Below, in pieces: positions 58,841 to 64,000 of a DNA stretch of 64,000 nucleotides; position 1 is the stretch's first letter; the number at the start of each line of letters is the position of its first letter. This DNA comes from an uncultured Serinicoccus sp. GTDB lineage: Bacteria; Actinomycetota; Actinomycetes; Actinomycetales; Dermatophilaceae. The stretch spans positions 124,001 to 188,000 of the forward strand of contig NZ_CANMUA010000008.1 in NCBI RefSeq assembly GCF_947500995.1. The letters are read 5' to 3'. Under the pieces are notes generated by a model. It worked only from the letters and a program-made list of their open reading frames with translations, did not search any database and was not told where the DNA came from. A program made the translations under genes and the position numbers.

Positions 58841-60064
58841 ATGTACGCGACGGTCGCGGTCTACGGCTACCGCTCGCTGCGGGACGTGGTGCTGCCGCTG
58901 GGCCGGCTGACCGTCGTCACCGGGGCGAACGGCTCGGGCAAGAGCAGCCTCTACCGCGCGCTGCGCCTCCTCGGCGCCTGCGGTCGCGGTGAGGCGGTTC
59001 GGGCGCTCGCGCAGGAGGGGGGTCTGGCGTCGGCGCTGTGGGCCGGACCCGAGTCCCTGGCCCAGGCCCGGCGCGGCCACGAGGTGCAGGGGACCACGCG
59101 CTCCGGCCCGGTCGGCGTGCGCCTCGGCGTCGGTGGTGCCGGGCCGGACCTGTCCTACCTCGTCGACCTCGGCATCCCCGTGCAGGGGGGCTCGGCCTTC
59201 GACCGCGACCCCGAGCTGAAGCGCGAGGCGGTGTGGCGCGGCCCGGTCATGCGGCCGGCGACCCTGGCCGCCCGCCGCAAGCACCACGCGGTCGAGCTGC
59301 GCGACGAGGACGGCCGGTGGGCGAAGGCGCCGGTGTCGGTGCCGCCGTGGTCCAGCATGCTCACCGACGTCGTGGACCCGCTCGAGGCGCCCGAGCTGTG
59401 GGCGGTCCGCGAGGAGCTGCGCACCTGGCGGTTCTACGATGGCTTCCGGGTCGACGCCGGGGCACCGTCACGGCGGCCCCAGGTCGGCACCCGGACGTGG
59501 GCGCTGGCCGAGGACGGCGGCGACCTGGCCGCCGCGCTGCAGACCATCCGGGAGGACTCCGGGGCCGAGCTGGACGCGGCGGTCGAGGACGCCTTCGACG
59601 GCGCGACGCTGGACGTGGCCGTGACCGACGGGCTCTTCGACGTGGCGTTGCACCAGCCCGGCATGCTGCGCCCGCTGCGCTCGGCGGAGCTCTCCGACGG
59701 CACGCTGCGCTATCTGCTCTGGCTCGCCGCGCTCCGCACCCCGGTGCCGCCGCGGCTGCTGGCCCTCAACGAGCCGGAGACGAGCCTGCACCCGAGCCTG
59801 GTCGCCCCCCTGGCGCGGGCGGTCGCCGCGGCGTCCCGGCGCGCGCAGGTGGTGCTCGTGACCCACTCGCAGGCCATGGTCGAGGCCCTCGCCGCCGCGG
59901 TGCGCGACTCCGCCGGCCTCGCCGGGGACCCGCGGGACCTGGATCCCGACCCGGGCGAGGTGCCGGCGATGCGGCTGCACGAGCTCACCAAGGACCTCGG
60001 CGAGACCCGCGTGGTGGGGCAGGGGATGCTGTCGACACCCAGCTGGGAGTGGGGTCGCCGCTGA
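58841..60064 (+). CDS. AAA-type ATPase, SMC/RecF-like (COG4637-like)
   Basis: ATPase of 407 residues. Walker A GANGSGKSS (28-36), a long middle region, signature-like RSAELSDGTLRYLLW, Walker B LLALNEPETSLHPSL and a His switch in VVLVTHSQAM. This is the ABC-like OLD/COG4637 layout without the TOPRIM nuclease of OLD proteins. Some relatives work with nuclease partners in defence, but no partner is adjacent. TAGGGT at 58829-58834 lies 6 nt before the ATG, a leaderless type start. Confidence 0.85.
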   Translation: MYATVAVYGYRSLRDVVLPLGRLTVVTGANGSGKSSLYRALRLLGACGRGEAVRALAQEGGLASALWAGPESLAQARRGHEVQGTTRSGPVGVRLGVGGAGPDLSYLVDLGIPVQGGSAFDRDPELKREAVWRGPVMRPATLAARRKHHAVELRDEDGRWAKAPVSVPPWSSMLTDVVDPLEAPELWAVREELRTWRFYDGFRVDAGAPSRRPQVGTRTWALAEDGGDLAAALQTIREDSGAELDAAVEDAFDGATLDVAVTDGLFDVALHQPGMLRPLRSAELSDGTLRYLLWLAALRTPVPPRLLALNEPETSLHPSLVAPLARAVAAASRRAQVVLVTHSQAMVEALAAAVRDSAGLAGDPRDLDPDPGEVPAMRLHELTKDLGETRVVGQGMLSTPSWEWGRR

Positions 60065-60101
60065 CCGGCACGGGGCGAGGCGTCGGGCTCGCGGCTGATC
60101 G

Positions 60102-60926
60102 TCAGGGGGCGGGGCGCTCGACCGGGGCGAGCTGCGGCCGCTTCGGCACCCGCCCGTCACCGGAGCTCTCGCGTCGGATGCGACGGCGGATCCAGGGCCG
60201 CAGGTGGGTCGCCACCCACTCGCGGTCGGCCTGCAACGACTCGATCCGCCCCAGCGGCGGTGCCGGGTCCAGCGGCGTGACCCAGTCGTCGTCCTGCTCC
60301 AGGCCCAGGGTCCACAGCGCCTGCGCGGCGATCCGGGTATGCCCCTCGCTGCTGAAGTGGATGCGGTCCGGTCCCCACATGCGGGCGTCGTGCAGGGCCC
60401 GCAAGGTGTAGATGTCGACGACGAAGGCTCCGGTGCGCTGCCCGACCGCCCACAGGTTGGCGGTGTACTCGACCATCCGCGGGTGCACCCGGTTGACCAG
60501 CGGCGCCCAGGACACGTCGGGCGCGGTGACGAGCAGCACGTCGGCGCCGGTCTCCCGGATCTGCACCACCGCCCCCTCCAGGCGGTCCATGACGGCCCGC
60601 AGCGAGACCCGTGGGCGCAGCACGTCGTTGCCCCCGGCGGACAGGCTGACCAGGTCCGGGTGGAGGGCGAGCGCGGCAGGCAGCTGCTCGCTGATCACGG
60701 CGTCGATGAGGCGCCCGCGGATGGCCAGGTTGGCGTAGCCGAAGGGCACTTCCAGCGCCGCGTTGCGGGCGGCCAGGGCGGCGGCCACCCGGTCGGCCCA
60801 GCCGACGTAGCGGTCCTGGGTGGGTTCGGTCGTGTCGGGATCGTCCAGGCCCTCGGTGAACGAGTCCCCCAGGGCCACGAACCGCTCCCAGACGCGCGTC
60901 TGCGGTGCGTCAGGACGGACGGGCAT
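60102..60926 (-). CDS. SGNH/GDSL-type hydrolase
   Basis: Esterase-like hydrolase of 274 residues. Block I WERFVALGDSFTEGLDD has the nucleophile Ser22; block III is SLSAGGNDVLRP with the Gly/Asn oxyanion residues; block V DRIHFSSEGHTRIA has the Asp-x-x-His pair. No signal peptide, so probably cytoplasmic. TATCCT at 60933-60938 lies 6 nt before the ATG. Substrate unknown. Confidence 0.9.
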   Translation of the reverse strand: MPVRPDAPQTRVWERFVALGDSFTEGLDDPDTTEPTQDRYVGWADRVAAALAARNAALEVPFGYANLAIRGRLIDAVISEQLPAALALHPDLVSLSAGGNDVLRPRVSLRAVMDRLEGAVVQIRETGADVLLVTAPDVSWAPLVNRVHPRMVEYTANLWAVGQRTGAFVVDIYTLRALHDARMWGPDRIHFSSEGHTRIAAQALWTLGLEQDDDWVTPLDPAPPLGRIESLQADREWVATHLRPWIRRRIRRESSGDGRVPKRPQLAPVERPAP

Positions 60927-61012
60927 ACCTCAAGGATAGGAAACCGGTGCTTTCTTGGGGAGGACCTGGCGGATCATGTCGCCGGCAGCCGTGCCGGCCC
61001 TCCCCGGGCATG

Positions 61013-61051
61013 CCGACGCCCGGCCGGCCACGAGGGCCGACCGGGCGTCGG
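61013..61051 (-). terminator. hairpin downstream of the HU gene
   Basis: Arms CCGACGCCCGG (61013-61023) and CCGGGCGTCGG (61041-61051), with further GC pairing inside a 17-base loop. It lies 16 bp after the HU stop codon in the direction of transcription. Confidence 0.75.
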
Positions 61052-61067
61052 AAGCGTGAGACTCAGC

Positions 61068-61340
61068 TCAGGAGACGCGCTCCTTGAGCTTGGAGCCGGC
61101 CTTGAACGCCGGGGCCTTGCTCGCGGCGATCTGGATCTCCTCGCCGGTCTGCGGGTTGCGGCCGGTGCGGGCCGAGCGCTCGCGGACCTCGAAGGTGCCG
61201 AAGCCGGGGAGGGAGACCTTCTCGCCCTTGGCGAGCTCGGCGGAGATGGCCTCGAGGACGGAGTTGACGACCTTGTCGGCGGCGGCCTGGGTCATGCCCG
61301 CCTCGCGCGCGACGGCCTCGACGATAACCTTCTTGCTCAT
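61068..61340 (-). CDS. hup: histone-like DNA-binding protein HU
   Basis: Nucleoid protein of 90 residues, the short HU form without the lysine-rich tail of mycobacterial HupB. VIVEAVAREAGMTQAAADKVVNSVLEAISAELAKGEKVSLPGFGTFEVRERSARTGRNPQTGEEI is textbook HU, with the DNA-bending arm RNPQTGE. ATG at 61340 preceded by GAAAGGCAG. Coding sequence is unusually rich in AAG, consistent with a highly expressed gene. Monocistronic, with a hairpin terminator. Confidence 0.95.
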   Translation of the reverse strand: MSKKVIVEAVAREAGMTQAAADKVVNSVLEAISAELAKGEKVSLPGFGTFEVRERSARTGRNPQTGEEIQIAASKAPAFKAGSKLKERVS

Positions 61341-61515
61341 TGGTGACTGCCTTTCGTAGAGCCAATGGATCCGCCACACCGTAGGCAGACCAGCGCGCGT
61401 TTTGCCAACTACGGAGCCCGGCGCGTCGCGGAATTCCGCGCCTCGGCGGGGTGTCGCAGGTGTCGTCGGCCCGACCTGCGCCCCTTCGCAGCCACCCGCA
61501 CCTAGGGTCGGGGTC

Positions 61516-62046
61516 GTGATCCACCCCTACCGCATCGGCAGCATCATCGGCCTCGTCGGGGCCACCGTCTTCGTCCTCGCCAACCGCGGCGCGCTCCCCG
61601 GGGCGTGGCCGGTGGTGGCCCTGGTCGGCTACCTGGTGGCCGCCGCCGGCTACGTCTGGGCGGTGTGGGTGCGTCCCGCATCGAGCCTCCCGGCCGGTCG
61701 ACCGCCGCGACGGCACGCCGGCCTGGTCTACCTGGCGTCCGTGGCCGGCATGCTGCTCGTCTTCGCCCTCGGTCGTCCGGTGCTGGCCCAGGCCGGCCGC
61801 GAGGAGCTCATGCCCGCCCTGGTGGCCGCGGGCGTGGGCCTGCACTTCATCCCCTTCGCCGCAGCGTTCCGCGCGCCCGTGTTCCTCACCCTGGGGTGGC
61901 TGCTCGCCGCGATCGGGGTCGTCGGTCTCGTGGTCGGGTGGCTCGGCGGGGGTGCCGTCGCGGCGGCCGCGGCCGCCGTCACCGCCGGTGTCGTGATGCT
62001 GGTGGTCATGGGCCTGGGGGCCCTGGCGGGTGGGCGCGAGGCATGA
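61516..62046 (+). CDS. multi-pass membrane protein, unknown
   Basis: Protein of 176 residues with about five TM segments, no polar domain. GTG start at 61516, with TAGGGT at 61503-61508, 7 nt upstream, and no Shine-Dalgarno sequence. Its stop overlaps the CobC-like gene by 4 bp (ATGA), so the two are co-translated. I do not recognise a family; a link to cobalamin metabolism rests only on that overlap. Confidence 0.7.
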   Translation: MIHPYRIGSIIGLVGATVFVLANRGALPGAWPVVALVGYLVAAAGYVWAVWVRPASSLPAGRPPRRHAGLVYLASVAGMLLVFALGRPVLAQAGREELMPALVAAGVGLHFIPFAAAFRAPVFLTLGWLLAAIGVVGLVVGWLGGGAVAAAAAAVTAGVVMLVVMGLGALAGGREA

Positions 62047-62951
62047 CGGCAGGTATGCCGTCGGTCCCGCCCGCGGGGTCGCACGGCGGGGACGGGCCGG
62101 CGGTGGCCCGCGCGCTCGGGCTGGACCCGGCCGACCTGCTGGACCTCAGCCAGACGATGAACCCGTTCGCACCGCCCGCCGGGCCGATGCTGCAGCGACA
62201 CCTGGACGCGCTGGGCCGCTATCCCGACCCGAGGGCGGCGACCGCCGAGCTCGCGGCGGCCCTCGGTGTGGAGCCCGAGCGGCTCCTGCTCACCAACGGC
62301 GGCAGCGAGGCGATCCACCTGGTCGCGGCCGAGCTGGGCGGCGGCGTGCGCAGCGAGCCGGACTTCGGACTGCACCCGCGCTCCCCTGACGGCCCGCGCT
62401 GGCGCAGCGACCCGCACAGCCCGAGCGGCCACCTCGCCGGACCGCACGACCGGGCCGACGTGTGGGACGAGGCGTTCTACGCGCTCGCCACCGGTCGCTG
62501 GACCGCGGGCCGCGAGGACTGCCGGGTCACGGTCGGCTCGCTCACCAAGACCTTCGCCTGCCCCGGTCTGCGCCTGGGGTATGCCGTCGCCGACCCCGAC
62601 CTCGTCGCCCGGCTCCGCACCCGGCAGCCGCACTGGTCGGTGAGCAGCCTCGCCCTCGCCGTGCTGCCCGACCTGCTCGCCGCCGCCGACCTGCGGGGGT
62701 GGGCGGACGGCATACGGTCGCTGCGGGGGGAGCTCGCGGACCTGCTCGCCGCGCACGGGTTGCGGGTGGACGCGGCCGACGCGCCCTGGGTGCTCGTGCA
62801 CCGGCCCGGGCTGCGCGAGGCGTTGGCCCCGCACGGGGTCCTGGTCCGCGACTGCACCAGCTTCGGTATGCCTGGCGTCGCCCGCGTCGCCGTCCCCGAC
62901 GCCGGTGGGCTGGAGCGGCTGGAGCGGGCCCTCGACGCACCGCACCCGTGA
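62043..62951 (+). CDS. CobC/HisC-like aminotransferase-fold enzyme, shortened
   Basis: PLP enzyme of 302 residues resembling threonine-phosphate decarboxylase (CobC/CobD) and HisC. The start SHGGDGPAVARALGLDPADLLDLSQTMNPFAPP is typical of CobC (HGG, D-S-N-NP), as is LLTNGGSEAIHLVA and the PLP Lys169 in GSLTKTFACPGLRLGY. Family members are near 350; here a segment between about 103 and 125, which normally carries the PxY aromatic and the first half of the NPNNPTG loop, is compressed to DPHSPSG. It may still act in cobalamin side-chain synthesis: a cobalamin riboswitch follows at once. Confidence 0.75.
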   Translation: MTAGMPSVPPAGSHGGDGPAVARALGLDPADLLDLSQTMNPFAPPAGPMLQRHLDALGRYPDPRAATAELAAALGVEPERLLLTNGGSEAIHLVAAELGGGVRSEPDFGLHPRSPDGPRWRSDPHSPSGHLAGPHDRADVWDEAFYALATGRWTAGREDCRVTVGSLTKTFACPGLRLGYAVADPDLVARLRTRQPHWSVSSLALAVLPDLLAAADLRGWADGIRSLRGELADLLAAHGLRVDAADAPWVLVHRPGLREALAPHGVLVRDCTSFGMPGVARVAVPDAGGLERLERALDAPHP

Positions 62952-62956
62952 CCGAC

Positions 62957-62994
62957 CGCGCGTCCGGTGCGGCCCCGGCGCGCGTCCGGTGCGG
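62957..62994. repeat. two 22-bp-period direct repeats (family of 36463)
   Basis: CGCGCGTCCGGTGCGG at 62957-62972 and 62979-62994, spaced 22 bp. This is the reverse complement of the core at 36463-36521. It lies right after the CobC-like gene and before the riboswitch promoter. Confidence 0.7.
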
Positions 62995-63012
62995 GGAGGG
63001 GGGTGGGTGTCC

Positions 63013-63018
63013 TAGACT
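63013..63018 (+). promoter_or_regulatory. -10-like TAGACT of the riboswitch transcript
   Basis: TAGACT hexamer just before the cobalamin riboswitch, in a position to start transcription near 63025. No clear -35 is seen. Confidence 0.4.
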
Positions 63019-63021
63019 GAC

Positions 63022-63145
63022 GCGCGTCGTGCAGACGAAGTCCGGTGAGAACCCGGCACTGTCCCGCAACGGTGGAGTCGCCCGAGCCTTCTGTCGAGGA
63101 GGCGTGTGGCGGCCGAGTCCGGTCGAACTGCCCGGCGATCCGACA
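63022..63145 (+). ncRNA. cobalamin riboswitch
   Basis: Leader element upstream of a binding-protein gene. The conserved core GGTGAGAACCCGGCACTG then CCCGCAACGG (63044-63072) and the late B12 box AGTCCGGTCGAACTGCCCGG (63115-63134) match the class. It is followed by about 90 nt that can form an expression platform before the ATG at 63238. High cobalamin would be expected to lower expression of the downstream importer gene. Confidence 0.88.
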
Positions 63146-63237
63146 CCACATGCCCTCGAGGACCTAGGGCCGGTTCGGACGGCGGACGCCCGTCCCGTCG
63201 CTCGAGCGGAACCTCCCTCGACCGACAGGAGACTTTC

Positions 63238-64000
63238 ATGAGCATCCGTCCCCCCTTCCGTCTGGCCGGCGCCCTCGCGCTCGGCCTGACCCTCGCCGCC
63301 TGCGGCGGGGACAGCACCGACAGCGCCTCCGAGGACACCGCGGCCGAGCAGAGCGACACCGGCGCCGAGGGCTCCGACGACGCCACCAGCGACGACGCCG
63401 CGTCGTCCGAGGACATGGACGACATGGATGACCCGGGCAGCTTCCCGGTCACCGTCGACACCGCCGCCGGTGAGGTGACGATCGAGGAGCAGCCGCAGCG
63501 GATCGTCTCGCTGTCCCCCTCGGCCACCGAGATCCTCTTCGCCATCGGCGCCGGCGACCAGGTCGTCGCCGCCGACGCCTTCTCCACCTACCCGGAGGAG
63601 GCGCCGACCACCGACCTGTCCGGGTACGAGCCCAACGTCGAGGCGATCGCCGGCTACGAGCCGGACCTCGTCGTCATCTCCGGGGACACCGCCGACCTCA
63701 CCGCCTCCCTCGAGGCGCTGGACATCCCGGTCATCGACAACCCGGCCCCGACGACGATCGAGGACGGCTGGGACGGCATGGCCGCCCTCGGCATCGCGAC
63801 CGGGCACCCGGACGAGACCGCCGACGCGGTCGCCGACCTGCGCCAGCAGGTGGAGGACGCCTTCGCCGACGCCCCCGAGGGCGTCGAGGGCCTGCGGGTC
63901 TACCACGAGCTGGACGACACCTTCTTCTCCGCGAGCAGCAACAGCTTCATCGGCGACGTCTACGCCCAGTTCGGCGCGGTCAACATCGCCGACGAGGCCG
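63238..64000 (+). CDS. BtuF/FecB-like ABC substrate-binding lipoprotein, cut by window end
   Basis: Exported binding protein, 254 residues visible. Lipobox LAAC gives lipidated Cys22, followed by an unusually long acidic Ser/Asp/Glu-rich linker (about 23-65) and a helical-backbone type III binding domain: RIVSLSPSATEILFAIGAGDQVVAAD, YPEEAPTTDLSGY, EAIAGYEPDLVV, and LRVYHELDDTFFSASSNSFIGDVY. With a cobalamin riboswitch directly upstream, the ligand is most likely cobalamin or a precursor (BtuF role), although heme or siderophore binding proteins share the fold. The rest of the importer would be beyond base 64000. Confidence 0.87.
   Translation, partial: MSIRPPFRLAGALALGLTLAACGGDSTDSASEDTAAEQSDTGAEGSDDATSDDAASSEDMDDMDDPGSFPVTVDTAAGEVTIEEQPQRIVSLSPSATEILFAIGAGDQVVAADAFSTYPEEAPTTDLSGYEPNVEAIAGYEPDLVVISGDTADLTASLEALDIPVIDNPAPTTIEDGWDGMAALGIATGHPDETADAVADLRQQVEDAFADAPEGVEGLRVYHELDDTFFSASSNSFIGDVYAQFGAVNIADEA

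Noticed and set aside
58841-60064. OLD-family anti-phage nuclease
   Set aside because: The ATPase core is present but no TOPRIM or other nuclease domain follows within the 407 residues, and no effector gene is adjacent.

Overview
This window is very GC-rich, densely packed actinobacterial chromosome. I infer a member of the Micrococcales close to Ornithinimicrobium, Serinicoccus or Intrasporangium. The signs are G/C-ending codons throughout, GTG starts, a DUF222/HNH gene, a CE1758/CE1759 luciferase-like monooxygenase pair, DUF3072 and DUF5701 proteins, and a strikingly frequent GGTATGCC/GGCATACC word. There are no rRNA or tRNA genes, no CRISPR array, no insertion sequence and no phage module. 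The longest gene-free stretch is under 300 bp, so the region reads as ordinary metabolic chromosome with a few unusual elements.

Layout. 1-6.5 kb: a partial MoeB/ThiF-type activating enzyme, a glycosyltransferase, an orphan LuxR-type response regulator, a short glucan branching enzyme, a two-domain VOC protein and a Bcr/CflA exporter. 6.5-12.1 kb: a compact NAD-dependent formate dehydrogenase operon, fdsG-fdsB-fdsA-fdsD, every junction a 4-bp overlap. 12.3-18.9 kb: HNH nuclease, DinB protein, MOSC protein with a small membrane partner, an atypical Nramp transporter, a PPOX protein, and a TauE/SafE exporter divergent from an Rrf2 regulator with an operator-like palindrome between them. 18.9-25.9 kb is acetate-centred: acetyl-CoA synthetase, a SurA-like lipoprotein, then a sensor kinase / LytTR regulator / small membrane protein / sodium-solute symporter operon. 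25.9-45.7 kb carries a MarR-controlled multidrug exporter, a sigma factor with a fused SnoaL-like domain, a ScyD/ScyE-type secreted protein, an aldo-keto reductase, a GH32 fructosidase, a C-S lyase-like aminotransferase, an SLC13 carrier, a saccharopine-dehydrogenase-like enzyme, and acyl-CoA dehydrogenase, PIG-L and acyl-CoA synthetase genes. 45.8-47.3 kb holds an ArgP/LysG-like LysR regulator divergent from two identical 30-codon gene cassettes, each with its own promoter-like block and hairpin. 47.3-60.9 kb has a kinase-like protein, a membrane-anchored metzincin, the monooxygenase/FMN reductase pair, a FucP-type permease overlapping a sugar-binding lipoprotein, a LysR gene, an SDR/XRE divergent pair, an ankyrin protein, a CDF metal exporter, a HEAT protein, an AAA ATPase and an SGNH hydrolase. 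61-64 kb has HU, a membrane protein overlapping a CobC-like aminotransferase, then a cobalamin riboswitch leading a binding-protein gene cut by the window edge.

The most interesting items are the duplicated 30-codon cassette, two 32-bp-period tandem arrays sharing one consensus 17 kb apart, a second short repeat with 22-bp period at two loci, the over-represented GGTATGCC word that overrides codon choice in all three frames, and frequent leaderless-type promoters (TANNNT 6-7 nt before the start codon). Functions are inferred from sequence reading alone; no database search or computation was run.
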